Assembly: GCF_014638995.1 (NCBI RefSeq)
Contig: NZ_BMFR01000003.1
Span: forward strand, 124,001-188,000
Length of the DNA: 64,000 bases
Reading direction: 5' to 3'
Origin: Virgibacillus oceani
GTDB lineage: Bacteria; Bacillota; Bacilli; Bacillales; Amphibacillaceae
Below, in pieces: positions 1 through 11,012 of this stretch. The stretch's first letter is position 1. Each line of letters opens with the position of its first letter. The translations under genes were made by a program, and so were the position numbers. Under the pieces are notes generated by a model. That model was not told the DNA's origin. It made no database searches and saw only the letters and a program-made list of their open reading frames with translations.

Positions 1-1280
1 CCATAATCCGTTATGCCAGGTGACTGTTCAAAAATAGTCGGCAATTCTTCAAAAAACTCTGTATCGATATGATAGTCTGGATGTTCTTCCAAAAAACTTT
101 TGACTACCCCTTCATTTTCTTCCCTATCAACCGTACACGTACTGTAGATTAATCGGCCGCCTTTTTTCAATAGCGGAGCAACACGCTGTAAAATATTCAA
201 TTGGATTGCTGCTAGATTGTGTATATCTGAGGCTTGTTTCGTGTATTTAATTTCCGGTTTGCCTCGTATAACACCTAACCCGGAACATGGAGCATCAATC
301 AAAATCCGATCAAAATTTTCTTCCCTGTGAATCGTGTGGAGTTTTCTAGCATCAGCATGATCTGCAGTGATAATCGACAGCTCAAGATCTAAAGCTTTTT
401 TGTTTACTAATTTTGCCTTCTTCGCATGAAGATCATATGCATAGAGCTTACCTTGATTTTGCATTTTTTCAGCTATATGTGTTGCTTTCCCTCCAGGTGC
501 ACTGCAAGCGTCAAGTACGTTCATTCCTGGTCTTAAGTCAAGCATTTCTGCAACTAGCATTGAACTCTGATCTTGAATCGTGACAAATCCACTTTTAAAA
601 AGGTCTGTTTTTAAAATATTTCCTTTTTCCACGATGATCCCTTGATCAGAAAAGTCTGACACCCTAGTTTCAAATCCTTGCTCTCTTAACACTTTCATTG
701 CATGATCGCGTGAGATTCTGAGCGGTTGGACACGAATGGATACAGCTTTTCGCACAAGATTCGCTTCACACATTTCTTTAGTAACTTTTCCCCCATACAT
801 GAATACCCAGCGTTTAACAAGCCATTCCGGATGACTTGTTTCGATTGCAATACGTTTGACATCATCTTTCACCATTGAAGTGTCTGGAACACCATTGCGC
901 TGTACACTGCGAAGAACACCATTTACTAATGAAGCAATTCCTTTGTGTCCTCTGCGTTTTGCAATCTCAACCGCTTCATGAATAATTGCGTGATCAGGAA
1001 TTTTGTCTAAATATACCATTTGATAAACAGACATTCGAAGCAGCATCACTACCCAATCATCAAGCTTTTTCCTGGTATCGATAAATGATTCAAGATAATA
1101 GTCCAGAGTTAGCTTTCGCTGGGTCGTACCATAGACAATTTCTGTCAACAGCCCCTCATCCTTTGGAGAAACTTTGCCGGACTTTATTTCATGATCAATT
1201 AATAAATGGCTGAAACCATTATCCTTTTCAATTCGCAGAAGCAAATTTACAACTGTTTCTCTTAAGCTATACGTAATCAA
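1..1280 (-). CDS. rsmB: 16S rRNA (cytosine-967-C5)-methyltransferase RsmB (3' end beyond window)
   Basis: S-adenosylmethionine-dependent enzyme that methylates C967 of 16S rRNA. The reading frame is open from the start codon to the window edge, about 426 codons; the family is near 445, so only the last few residues are missing. The N-terminal half resembles the NusB-like helical domain. The C-terminal half has the SAM-binding motif [13 protein letters not shown], a DAPCSGLG motif and a [11 protein letters not shown] motif, which supply the two catalytic cysteines of RsmB/NOL1 enzymes. I place the start at a TTG that overlaps the fmt stop codon (TTGA), with a GGGTGA Shine-Dalgarno 7 to 8 bases upstream, so translation is probably coupled to fmt. 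Confidence 0.93.
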   Translation of the reverse strand, partial: MITYSLRETVVNLLLRIEKDNGFSHLLIDHEIKSGKVSPKDEGLLTEIVYGTTQRKLTLDYYLESFIDTRKKLDDWVVMLLRMSVYQMVYLDKIPDHAIIHEAVEIAKRRGHKGIASLVNGVLRSVQRNGVPDTSMVKDDVKRIAIETSHPEWLVKRWVFMYGGKVTKEMCEANLVRKAVSIRVQPLRISRDHAMKVLREQGFETRVSDFSDQGIIVEKGNILKTDLFKSGFVTIQDQSSMLVAEMLDLRPGMNVLDACSAPGGKATHIAEKMQNQGKLYAYDLHAKKAKLVNKKALDLELSIITADHADARKLHTIHREENFDRILIDAPCSGLGVIRGKPEIKYTKQASDIHNLAAIQLNILQRVAPLLKKGGRLIYSTCTVDREENEGVVKSFLEEHPDYHIDTEFFEELPTIFEQSPGITDY

Positions 1281-2221
1281 ATTAATTCACCCATTTTAGT
1301 CCCTGTTTTTATTCGATCTGGTGCCCCTCGCAAAAAATCACTTACTGTCATTCGTTTTTTTCCAGCAGGTTGAATTTCAGTAATACGAAGACCTTTTTTA
1401 TTGCCGCAAACGACTATAAATGATGTTTTATCCACTTGGACTATCTCACCGGGAGATCCATCATAGGTTGTATTATCCATTTCCGCCCACCAAATTTTCA
1501 TCGGCTTTTCCTGATAAGCAGTAAACGCAACAGGCCAAGGGTGTAATCCCCTAACTTGATTGTAAAGCTCATCATTCGGTCTATTCCAATCCATTCGCTC
1601 TTGATCCCGCTTAATATTTGATGCAAAGGTTGCCTTATTTTCATCTTGTTTCACTGGAATAATGGAACGTGTGAAAAGATCTGGCAATGTTTCCATCAAT
1701 AAATCTGAACCTGCCGCTGAAAGCTTATCATGCAAGGTACCAACATGGTCATCGCTTTCGATTGGGACACGTTGCTGTGACAGAATATCCCCTGCATCCA
1801 GCTTCTCTACCATGTACATAATTGTAATACCGGTTTCTTTTTTCCCTTGTAAAATGGCATAATGTATTGGTGCACCTCCTCGTAATTCCGGCAGCAATGA
1901 TGCGTGGACATTAATACAGCCAAATTCAGGTGCAGTTAACAGCTCATTAGGCAGTAATTGCCCATATGCCGCCGTTACTATCAAATCTGGCTTATAGGAC
2001 AAGATTTCCTGAAATTCATTTTTTAATTTTTCCGGTTGAAAAACGGGAATTTGATTGTTTAATGCCTCTACTTTAACTGGAGGCGGTGTTAATATTTTTT
2101 TTCTGCCTTTTGGTCGGTCTGGCTGGGTTACAACTAAAACGACTTCATAAGCGGAATGGATAAGTGATTGTAATATTGGTACAGAAAAATCCGGTGTTCC
2201 CATAAAAACGATTCTTTTCAA
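1277..2221 (-). CDS. fmt: Methionyl-tRNA formyltransferase
   Basis: Formylates initiator Met-tRNA using 10-formyltetrahydrofolate. It has 314 residues, normal for the family. The N-terminal Rossmann-like domain carries Asn104, His106 (in NVHASLLP) and Asp145 (LDAGD), matching the catalytic Asn-His-Asp of formyltransferases, and the [12 protein letters not shown] loop is intact. The start is a TTG with an AGGGATG Shine-Dalgarno. It lies 16 bases after priA. In B. subtilis the deformylase gene def sits between priA and fmt; it is absent here, so formyl removal must be encoded elsewhere. Confidence 0.96.
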   Translation of the reverse strand: MKRIVFMGTPDFSVPILQSLIHSAYEVVLVVTQPDRPKGRKKILTPPPVKVEALNNQIPVFQPEKLKNEFQEILSYKPDLIVTAAYGQLLPNELLTAPEFGCINVHASLLPELRGGAPIHYAILQGKKETGITIMYMVEKLDAGDILSQQRVPIESDDHVGTLHDKLSAAGSDLLMETLPDLFTRSIIPVKQDENKATFASNIKRDQERMDWNRPNDELYNQVRGLHPWPVAFTAYQEKPMKIWWAEMDNTTYDGSPGEIVQVDKTSFIVVCGNKKGLRITEIQPAGKKRMTVSDFLRGAPDRIKTGTKMGELI

Positions 2222-2237
2222 AACGCATCCCTACTTC

Positions 2238-4646
2238 CTACATCAATTGATATGGCTGCATATCTACTGTGATTAATAAATCTTCTTTTCGAACTTCATC
2301 ATCAAATTGCTGTATAATCTTTTTAATAAGTGCACGCAATTTTGGTTCATTTTTGTATTTTACCATGCATTGATAGCGATATCTATCTTTCATCCGTGCA
2401 ATCGGTGAAGGTGTTGGCCCAAGAACAACTGTATCTTCCCCAACATGATTCACCAGCATTCGGACTATCTTTTGTGTAATTTGAACTGCCTTGATCTGAT
2501 TTTGATGCGAAACAGTTACTAGTGCTAAAAATACATATGGCGGATAGTTAAATGTCTTTCGCATAGCCATTTCCCGTAAATAGAATTGGTTATAATCATA
2601 AACACTTGCCAGTTCAATACTATAATGATCCGGTGTATAGGTCTGCACGATAACTTCACCAGGCAGCTCATGCCGTCCTGCTCGTCCGCTCACCTGAGTT
2701 AATAGTTGAAATGTTTTTTCCGATGAACGAAAATCAGGTAAGTGCAGCATGGAGTCGGCCGTCAATACACCTACAAGCGTAACATTCTCAAAATCAAGAC
2801 CTTTCGCAATCATTTGTGTTCCTAATAAAATGTCAGCTTCTTTATTTGCAAATTGGTTTAACAGTTTTTCATGTGCACCTTTTCTTCTTGTTGTATCTAC
2901 ATCCATTCGAATCACACGTGCCTCTGGAATTAATTGTGTCAATGATTCTTCAACTCGCTGTGTCCCTGTACCAAAATAACGAATCAAATCACTATTGCAT
3001 TCAGGACAATTTAACGGCATTGGTTCCTCATATGAACAATAATGACATTTTAATTGATTGCTATTTTTATGATAGGTTAACGCGATATCACAATGCGGGC
3101 ATTCTTTAACATGGCCACAGTCACGGCACATAACGAAAGTAGAATAACCTCGTCGATTTAATAATAGGACAATTTGTTCTTTTCTCTCCATACTTTGTTC
3201 AATTTTATCCTTAAGGCTACGTGAAAACATCGTTCGGTTACCCGCGTGAAGTTCATTACGCATATCAACGATTTCTACTTTTGGCATTGCTTTCTCGTTT
3301 GTTCGTTTGTCTAATGCGGCTAATTGATAAACACCTTTTTGTGCTCTTGCATACGATTCCAGCGTTGGTGTCGCACTGCCTAAGATGACTGGACAATGAT
3401 GATGTTCTCCACGGTGAATGGCAACATCGCGCGCATGGTAGCGTGGCTGGTCCTCTTGTTTATAGCTTGTTTCATGTTCCTCGTCAATAATGATGATGCC
3501 GAGATTCTCAAAAGGGGCAAAGATGGCTGACCTTGCTCCTACAACCACTTGGACTTCTTTTCGGTGAATCCGTCGCCATTCATCATATTTCTCCCCGCTT
3601 GATAACGCACTGTGCATCACCGCAACATTGGAACCAAACCTTCCCTTAAACCGACGAACCATTTGCGGGGTAAGTGAAATTTCCGGAACTAGTACGATCG
3701 CTTCTTTCCCCTTATTAATCACATCTTGAATTGCCTGTAAGTAGATTTCTGTCTTCCCGCTCCCGGTAACGCCGTGCACTAAAAATACATCATGTTCATT
3801 CGCAGCAATTTTTTGTTTGATTGGTGTAATTGCCTGCTGCTGCTGATCGGTAAGCCTTAGAGGGATTGTCGATTCAAATTTTGTATCATTGTATGGATTC
3901 CGTAAAACCTCTACTTTATATGTTGTTACAAGCTTTCTGTCTTGCAATATTTTAATCGTTGAACGTGTTGTTTGCATTTCATTCATGAATTTCTGAAGTT
4001 CGACCGGCTCAGAGTTTTCAATGAAAAATGCTACAATTTCCCGTTGTTTTTTTGCTTTTTTGGATAAATCGTTATAAGCTTCCTCCAACAAATGCATCGG
4101 ACATGAGGATTTTATCATGGTCACATGCTTTTTTGTGATTTTCGATTTGACAAGATAATTAACTGCCACATCCCCATCATGAATTGCCTTTTGTAATTGA
4201 TAATAGCTAATTTCGGAACCTGTAAACTCTTCATATGGAAGAATATCACGTCCTGCAAAAACCATTTCCAATTCATGTGATAGATCCGCTTCTGTCATTT
4301 TCACAAGCTCTTTTTTGTATTGGGATTTTAAAACTTGCGGAAGCATTGCCTGAAAAGAGGTGATATATAAGCTTAATGTTTCATCAGCAAGCCATTTTCC
4401 AAGCCCAAGTAATTCGGGTGTCAAAACAGGAGTTATGTCCAAAACTTCGGTTATATTTTTCAATCCTTTAAATGCAGACTTAGCCTTTCTGCCGACGACA
4501 AACCCCATTATTTTCCTAGGTCCAAATGGAACGATTACCCGCATACCACTCTCGAGCACATCCTGAAACCGTTCTGGGATCTTATAATCAAACGTTTGAT
4601 TTATAGAGCTTGCCGGAACATCAACAATAACGCTTGCTATATTCAC
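2238..4646 (-). CDS. priA: Primosomal replication-restart helicase PriA
   Basis: A 3'-to-5' superfamily 2 DNA helicase that reloads the replisome at stalled forks; 802 residues, the usual size. The N-terminal 3'-DNA-binding domain is followed near residue 290 by a Walker A motif (GVTGSGKT), a DEEH Walker B box, and then the zinc-binding insertion with CRDCGHVKECPHCD and CHYC...CPEC cysteine pairs typical of PriA. The GTG start overlaps the coaBC stop by 4 bases (GTGA), which points to translational coupling within the rpoZ-coaBC-priA-fmt-rsmB run. Confidence 0.97.
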   Translation of the reverse strand: MNIASVIVDVPASSINQTFDYKIPERFQDVLESGMRVIVPFGPRKIMGFVVGRKAKSAFKGLKNITEVLDITPVLTPELLGLGKWLADETLSLYITSFQAMLPQVLKSQYKKELVKMTEADLSHELEMVFAGRDILPYEEFTGSEISYYQLQKAIHDGDVAVNYLVKSKITKKHVTMIKSSCPMHLLEEAYNDLSKKAKKQREIVAFFIENSEPVELQKFMNEMQTTRSTIKILQDRKLVTTYKVEVLRNPYNDTKFESTIPLRLTDQQQQAITPIKQKIAANEHDVFLVHGVTGSGKTEIYLQAIQDVINKGKEAIVLVPEISLTPQMVRRFKGRFGSNVAVMHSALSSGEKYDEWRRIHRKEVQVVVGARSAIFAPFENLGIIIIDEEHETSYKQEDQPRYHARDVAIHRGEHHHCPVILGSATPTLESYARAQKGVYQLAALDKRTNEKAMPKVEIVDMRNELHAGNRTMFSRSLKDKIEQSMERKEQIVLLLNRRGYSTFVMCRDCGHVKECPHCDIALTYHKNSNQLKCHYCSYEEPMPLNCPECNSDLIRYFGTGTQRVEESLTQLIPEARVIRMDVDTTRRKGAHEKLLNQFANKEADILLGTQMIAKGLDFENVTLVGVLTADSMLHLPDFRSSEKTFQLLTQVSGRAGRHELPGEVIVQTYTPDHYSIELASVYDYNQFYLREMAMRKTFNYPPYVFLALVTVSHQNQIKAVQITQKIVRMLVNHVGEDTVVLGPTPSPIARMKDRYRYQCMVKYKNEPKLRALIKKIIQQFDDEVRKEDLLITVDMQPYQLM

Positions 4647-5851
4647 TTTGCTTCATCCTTTATATCGCGTTCGATAAATTTCAACAATCGTTCAGCAACC
4701 ACTCTTTTTGATGCTAATTCAATCTCTTCTGGATGTAATGATTTATTTACGTACGTTACAATATTGGTATCCCCGTCAAAACCAGCTCCTTCAGCAGAAA
4801 CATTGTTGATTACGACAGCATCTAAATTCTTTTTCGCTAATTTCCCAATCCCATATTCCAATGGATTAGTAGTTTCTGCTGCAAAGCCAACCAAGAATTG
4901 AAGCGTTTTTTTCTCACCAAGTGATTGCAGAATATCCTGCGTTCGCTCCATTTCAATTTGCCAGTTGCCTTGTCCTTTTTTCATTTTCTCGTCATGTACA
5001 AGCTTCGGACGATAATCTGCGACAGCTGCTGCTTTAATCACAATGTCATTATTTGGAAAATGCTTGTGCATGACATCGTACATTTCCGCTGCTGTCACAA
5101 CGTCAATACGATGGATTTGTTTGTTTGAAAGTTCTAGTTTAACAGGACCTGCAACAAGTGTTACCTCGGCTCCAAAGTCAGCTGCAGCCTCTGCAAGCGC
5201 AAATCCCATTTTACCTGACGAGTGATTAGTAAAAAATCGCACTGGATCAATTTTCTCTCGCGTTGGTCCAGCTGAAATTAATACTTTCCTTCCTGTCAGC
5301 AATGAATTGGATGCCTGATGATTTCGAACCGCTTCTATGATGCTTTCTGGTTCCTCCAGTCGTCCTTTGCCAATCCATCCACATGCAAGGTACCCCGCTC
5401 CAGGCTCAATAAAGTGATAGCCCCATCCTTCAAGCCGCTTCATATTTCGAATAACAGCTGGGTGCGCGTACATATTAACATTCATAGCAGGCGCAATATA
5501 TACACTGGCCTGCGCTGCAAGTAATGTAGTTGAAAGCATATCATCTGCAGTACCGTTTGCTAGTTTACCAATTATATTGGCTGTTGCTGGAGCGATAATA
5601 ATGATATCAGCCCAGTCAGCTACATCAATATGTGCAATTTTTTGGGGATCTTTTTCATCAAATGTATCTATGTAAACGGGGTTTCTTGACAGAGCTTGAA
5701 ATGTTAAAGGAGACACAAATTCGGTCGCATTTTCTGTCATCATAACTTTGACGTTCGCACCCTGTTGTGTTAGCTTACTGGTGAGCGCACATGCCTTATA
5801 TGCGGCAATTCCTCCCGAGACCCCTAAAAGAATATTCTTGTTTTGAACCAT
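4643..5851 (-). CDS. coaBC: Bifunctional phosphopantothenoylcysteine decarboxylase / phosphopantothenate-cysteine ligase
   Basis: Catalyses two consecutive steps of coenzyme A synthesis. The first half is the flavin (FMN) decarboxylase CoaC, with a conserved His in AHIDVADWAD, the PAMNVNMY motif and a Cys in GAGYLACGW. The second half is the CTP-dependent ligase CoaB, with SAGPTREKIDPVRFFTNHSSGKMG and the basic KMKKGQG loop. I chose the ATG at 5851 (402 residues, MVQNKNILLG) over an upstream TTG because AAAGGGG lies 7 bases before it and the family begins there. A terminator-like hairpin separates it from rpoZ. Confidence 0.95.
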   Translation of the reverse strand: MVQNKNILLGVSGGIAAYKACALTSKLTQQGANVKVMMTENATEFVSPLTFQALSRNPVYIDTFDEKDPQKIAHIDVADWADIIIIAPATANIIGKLANGTADDMLSTTLLAAQASVYIAPAMNVNMYAHPAVIRNMKRLEGWGYHFIEPGAGYLACGWIGKGRLEEPESIIEAVRNHQASNSLLTGRKVLISAGPTREKIDPVRFFTNHSSGKMGFALAEAAADFGAEVTLVAGPVKLELSNKQIHRIDVVTAAEMYDVMHKHFPNNDIVIKAAAVADYRPKLVHDEKMKKGQGNWQIEMERTQDILQSLGEKKTLQFLVGFAAETTNPLEYGIGKLAKKNLDAVVINNVSAEGAGFDGDTNIVTYVNKSLHPEEIELASKRVVAERLLKFIERDIKDEAK

Positions 5852-5917
5852 CCTGCTCGCCCCTTTCAAATCAATTGTTCCTTTTGTTTAGTTATACCAT
5901 AAAAAGCAGCGGAAAAA

Positions 5918-5953
5918 TAAACAAAACCCTCGCTGTTGAAATCTTTGCGAGGG
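5918..5953 (-). terminator. Intrinsic terminator-like hairpin after rpoZ
   Basis: On the minus strand a 7-bp GC-rich stem (CCCTCGC at 5927-5933 with GCGAGGG at 5947-5953) is followed by TTTTGTTTATTTTT. This fits a rho-independent terminator, perhaps leaky, between rpoZ and coaBC. Confidence 0.7.
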
Positions 5954-5975
5954 CATCTTTATTTTATTGCAATAA

Positions 5976-7059
<1,084 letters not shown>

Positions 7060-7174
7060 AATTTCTTCCCCCTTAAAAATTCCCCTTACTGATATCTATG
7101 TATATTTAAGTAATTTACTTTATTTATCTATAATATATCTATTATATGAAAAAATAAATGGAAAACACAACTGA

Positions 7175-8056
7175 TTACTCGATATTTTGGACTTGTTCTT
7201 TAATTTTTTCAATATCACTTTTTAACGATACGACCCATTCGCCAATTTTAGTATCGGTAGATTTAGACCCAATTGTATTCGTTTCCCGATGCATCTCCTG
7301 CAGTATAAAATCTAACTTTCTGCCAATTGCATCACTTGTTTCCGTTGTCCGCAGAAAATGATCAATATGGCTAAACAGCCTTGTAATTTCTTCTGTAATA
7401 TCACCTTTTTCTGCTAATAAAGCAATTTCCTGCACTAGCCTTGCATCATCAATTTGAACATGTTCGTCCAAATGTTGATGGATCCGATCGAATATCCGAT
7501 TACGGTACTCTGCAATTACACTTTCTCTGCGTGTTTGCAGTTGTGAAACTGTATCCCGAATTGTTTTCATCCTGTCTAGTATATCATGAAACAGATGCAT
7601 ACCTTCTTTTACACGCATTTCATATACTTCTGAGCATGCCTTTTCAACACTTGCTAAAATGGCCTCTGTCTGCTGGTCTGTCCGCTGTTCTATTTGCTGT
7701 ACGGAAAATAAATCGGGCAATGCCGCTACGATTGATGCTGGTATCTCGCCTGATAAATGATAGCGTTCTTTCGCCCTCTTTATCTGTTCTACATATTGAT
7801 CCATTAAATCCCAATCCGTATGAAGTGATTTTTCAGCAAATCCTTTACCCTCAATACCAATATACATTTCAATGCGGCCACGTTTGAAATAGGATTGAAT
7901 CATTTTTTTGAATTTATCTTCTAGAAACAAAAACGATGGCGGAATCTTTGTATTGAAATCCAGAAATCGGTGATTAACACTGCGAATTTCCACGGTCAAT
8001 GAGGCCTCGCCTAACTGGATAACATCCCGTCCAAACCCTGTCATACTTTTTACCAT
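7175..8056 (-). CDS. yloC: YicC/YloC family endoribonuclease
   Basis: Member of the YicC family, in which the E. coli protein is an endoribonuclease acting on small RNAs. It has 293 residues, with the N-terminal signature MVKSMTGFGRD, the EIRSVNHRFLD segment and a C-terminal DUF1732 end with GRKLDFILQEMHRETNTIGSK. I place the start at MVKSMTGF, where all family members begin. Upstream in-frame codons exist but lack conservation. It sits in the conserved yloB-yloC-remA-gmk order. Confidence 0.92.
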   Translation of the reverse strand: MVKSMTGFGRDVIQLGEASLTVEIRSVNHRFLDFNTKIPPSFLFLEDKFKKMIQSYFKRGRIEMYIGIEGKGFAEKSLHTDWDLMDQYVEQIKRAKERYHLSGEIPASIVAALPDLFSVQQIEQRTDQQTEAILASVEKACSEVYEMRVKEGMHLFHDILDRMKTIRDTVSQLQTRRESVIAEYRNRIFDRIHQHLDEHVQIDDARLVQEIALLAEKGDITEEITRLFSHIDHFLRTTETSDAIGRKLDFILQEMHRETNTIGSKSTDTKIGEWVVSLKSDIEKIKEQVQNIE

Positions 8057-8136
8057 TATAACCACATCCATTATTTGAAATAACTCTTCCAATTATAGCA
8101 GGCATTTAAGAAAAACGCTAAATCGTCTTGGAATTT

Positions 8137-8198
8137 CAAAAAGGAATATCCGAACTAATCCAAATTCTAATGGAAGAATTCATCGTTCGGATATTCCT
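8137..8198 (-). terminator. Terminator of yloB
   Basis: A perfect 14-bp inverted repeat (AGGAATATCCGAAC at 8142-8155, complement at 8185-8198) is followed on the minus strand by TTTTTG. It lies just downstream of the ATPase gene stop codon. Confidence 0.85.
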
Positions 8199-8235
8199 AT
8201 GGATTAAATTAATTTTGTCCCAGCCACCTTAAAAA

Positions 8236-10887
8236 TTATTTTTTCGTAAAACCAAATAATACAGTTGGCAGTGAACTTAATACAATGATAAACATCCAAT
8301 CCCTAATTCCCAGGAATGTTGTATGGAAGATCGGCTGTAACGGTTCAAAATAGATTACAACCAATAGTAGTAATAATGATGATAGAACAGCTAATACAAG
8401 ATACATATTTTCAAATGGATTCCGGGAGAAAACAGATTTTTCACTGCGACAATCAAACACATGAATTAATTGTGCCATTACCAAAGTCGTGAAGGCTACT
8501 GTTTGCCCATAAACCAAGTTGTCAGGATTATTTTGATAAGACATCATAAACGCAATTAACGTTACAATTCCTATTACAATACCACGGCTGACTATTTTAA
8601 ACCCAAGCCCTCGCGCGAAAATTCCTTCTCTCGGACTTCTTGGGGCACGCTTCATAACGTCTTCCTCCGGTTTATCAAGCCCAAGTGCCATTGCAGGCAA
8701 TCCATCTGTAACTAGATTTACCCAGAGAATTTGTACAGGAACGAGCGGCAGGGGCAATGCAAGCAGCATCGCGAACAGCATAACTAAAATTTCACCAACG
8801 TTTGATGCTAGTAAATATCGGATAAATTTACGAATATTTTCATAGATATTCCGTCCTTCATTGATCGCAGACTTTATGGTCGCAAAATTATCATCCATCA
8901 AGATTAACGAAGATGCTTCTTTCGTTACATCGGTTCCGCTCCGTCCCATTGCGACACCAATATCGCTTGCCTTGATTGCGGGTGCATCGTTTACTCCATC
9001 ACCAGTCATGGCAACGATATGACCTTTTTCCTGGAAAGCCTTTACGATTTTCAGCTTATGTTCTGGCGTAACGCGGGCAAACACATAAACACGATCGATA
9101 ATATCACTTAGTTCGGATGGCGACATTTGATTTAATTGATAGCCATCCAGTACTAACCCATTTTCCGGGAGCAACTGTAAATGAGTGGCAATTGCCCGTG
9201 CCGTTTTTTCATGGTCACCGGTTATCATAACCGTCTTAATTCCAGCTTCCCTGCACTCAGCGATCGCAGATTTAACCTCTTTTCTTGGTGGATCAATCAT
9301 GCCATATAAACCGATAAAGGTTAGATCTTTTTCCAATAACGCTGAATCAAAGGAGTCGCGATTGGAAATAGGTTTTATCCCTATAGCAATCGTCCGCAGA
9401 GCCTTTGATGCCATTTTATTGATCGCACCTTCAATATTGCGTTTGTCCGCTGATTTTAACAGTTTTCTTCCACTTTCGTCTATGAAAAAAGATGTCCTTG
9501 GCAATAAAACATCTGGCGCACCTTTTGTAATGACAAATCGTCGATTATTCTCATCCTCTATGATGACACTCATTCGTTTACGGTCTGAATCAAATGGAAA
9601 TTCTTCAATGATTCGATATTGATGGTTTGTTGGCTGAAGCCCCAATTTCCTAGCTGCAACAAGCAGTGCTCCATCAGTTGGGTCTCCGTCAACAAAATAT
9701 TTTCCTTTCTTAACCTTCAATTGAGCATGGTTGCAAAGCGCCCCATACAATAGCATAGATTCCAAATTAGGAAAATCGCTTTCTAGTTTGCGTTTATCCA
9801 AAAAGTAGTCTCCACGTATATCATAACCGTCACCTGTTACATATAAATGTTTCCCGTTAAGGTATACTTCTTTTACCGTCATCTGGTTTTCTGTCATCGT
9901 TCCAGTCTTGTCTGAACAAATAACGGAAGCACATCCAAGGGTTTCTACTGCCGATAGCTTGCGCACGATAGCTTTTTTCTTGATCATCCGCTGTACACCT
10001 AGGGAAAGGGCAACCGTAACAATTGCCGGCAAGCCTTCTGGAATCGCTGCAACTGCAAGTGATACACCCGCTAAAAACATTTCATACAGCTGGTGACCCT
10101 GGTAGACACCAACAACTACTACTAATGCTGTTAATGCAAGTGCTACAGCGATCAGGATTTTACCAAGTTCTGCAAGCTTGTGTTCAAGCGGTGTAATCAT
10201 TTTTTTCGTTTTAACCATTAGGGATGCAATTTGCCCCATAACGGTGTTCATACCAGTTCCAACAACAATCCCAATCCCAGTTCCACGGGTTACCAATGTA
10301 CCCATGAACGCCATATTAACCTGGTCCTGCGGGTCAAGGTGGTCTCTTCTAATCGATGATGCATGCTTCATAACAGGCAGCGATTCACCTGTCAGTGCAG
10401 ATTCTTCCGTTTCTAAACTAGTTGATTTTGCAATCCGGACATCAGCAGGGATTCGATCACCGCTTGCCACACGCACTACGTCTCCAACCACGACCTCGCT
10501 TGACGGGACTTTCACCCACTCTCCCTCACGCAATACAGTAGCAACCGGTGCAGATAATTCCTTTAATTTTGCCAGTGATTTTTCTGCCTTCTGTTCTTGA
10601 AAGTACCCAATAAAACCATTGACTAATACGATTACCATAATCGCAATAGCGTCAATGTATTCACCTAATAACCCGGCAATTAATGTCGCTGCAAGAAGAA
10701 CCAATACCATGAAATCCTGAAACTGTTTTAGAAAAATCAACCATTTGGATGTTGTTTTTTCCTCTTCTAACACATTCAGACCATATTGCTTACGGCGCTC
10801 TCCAACTTGTTTGTCTGATAATCCCCTGTTAGCAGTTACGAGCAGTTTTTGTTCAACACTTTCTACGTCTAATTGATACCATTTCAC
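8236..10887 (-). CDS. yloB: Cation-transporting P-type ATPase (Ca2+ type, YloB-like)
   Basis: Membrane pump of the P2 (SERCA/PMR1-like) class, 883 residues, by similarity a Ca2+ exporter like B. subtilis YloB. In order: N-terminal cytoplasmic region, first membrane pair with [23 protein letters not shown] actuator motif, the [11 protein letters not shown] ion-site helix, the phosphorylated Asp in [14 protein letters not shown] nucleotide-binding motif, [10 protein letters not shown] hinge, then a six-helix C-terminal part. I chose a GTG start at 10887 because GGAGGG lies 8 bases upstream; an ATG six codons earlier overlaps that site. It is transcribed divergently from rqcH. Confidence 0.93.
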   Translation of the reverse strand: MKWYQLDVESVEQKLLVTANRGLSDKQVGERRKQYGLNVLEEEKTTSKWLIFLKQFQDFMVLVLLAATLIAGLLGEYIDAIAIMVIVLVNGFIGYFQEQKAEKSLAKLKELSAPVATVLREGEWVKVPSSEVVVGDVVRVASGDRIPADVRIAKSTSLETEESALTGESLPVMKHASSIRRDHLDPQDQVNMAFMGTLVTRGTGIGIVVGTGMNTVMGQIASLMVKTKKMITPLEHKLAELGKILIAVALALTALVVVVGVYQGHQLYEMFLAGVSLAVAAIPEGLPAIVTVALSLGVQRMIKKKAIVRKLSAVETLGCASVICSDKTGTMTENQMTVKEVYLNGKHLYVTGDGYDIRGDYFLDKRKLESDFPNLESMLLYGALCNHAQLKVKKGKYFVDGDPTDGALLVAARKLGLQPTNHQYRIIEEFPFDSDRKRMSVIIEDENNRRFVITKGAPDVLLPRTSFFIDESGRKLLKSADKRNIEGAINKMASKALRTIAIGIKPISNRDSFDSALLEKDLTFIGLYGMIDPPRKEVKSAIAECREAGIKTVMITGDHEKTARAIATHLQLLPENGLVLDGYQLNQMSPSELSDIIDRVYVFARVTPEHKLKIVKAFQEKGHIVAMTGDGVNDAPAIKASDIGVAMGRSGTDVTKEASSLILMDDNFATIKSAINEGRNIYENIRKFIRYLLASNVGEILVMLFAMLLALPLPLVPVQILWVNLVTDGLPAMALGLDKPEEDVMKRAPRSPREGIFARGLGFKIVSRGIVIGIVTLIAFMMSYQNNPDNLVYGQTVAFTTLVMAQLIHVFDCRSEKSVFSRNPFENMYLVLAVLSSLLLLLVVIYFEPLQPIFHTTFLGIRDWMFIIVLSSLPTVLFGFTKK

Positions 10888-10984
10888 ACCGCATTCCCTC
10901 CACATTCACCTGCAATCTCATTCACATATCTTCAAAGTTGAACTTATCTCCTTATCGATATCTATGCAGACTCGTCCAAAAAAA

Positions 10985-10993
10985 TGCTATAAT
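10985..10993 (+). promoter_or_regulatory. Extended -10 promoter element of rqcH
   Basis: TGCTATAAT matches the extended -10 consensus TGNTATAAT, about 20 bases before the rqcH start. No good -35 is seen at 17 bp, which is common for extended -10 promoters. Confidence 0.55.
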
Positions 10994-11012
10994 TGCCTAA
11001 AGAGGTGATCGT

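Noticed and set aside
7441..7887. 148-residue plus-strand frame
   Set aside because: Antisense shadow of yloC without a Shine-Dalgarno or family match.
10178..10600. 140-residue plus-strand frame
   Set aside because: Antisense shadow of the P-type ATPase.
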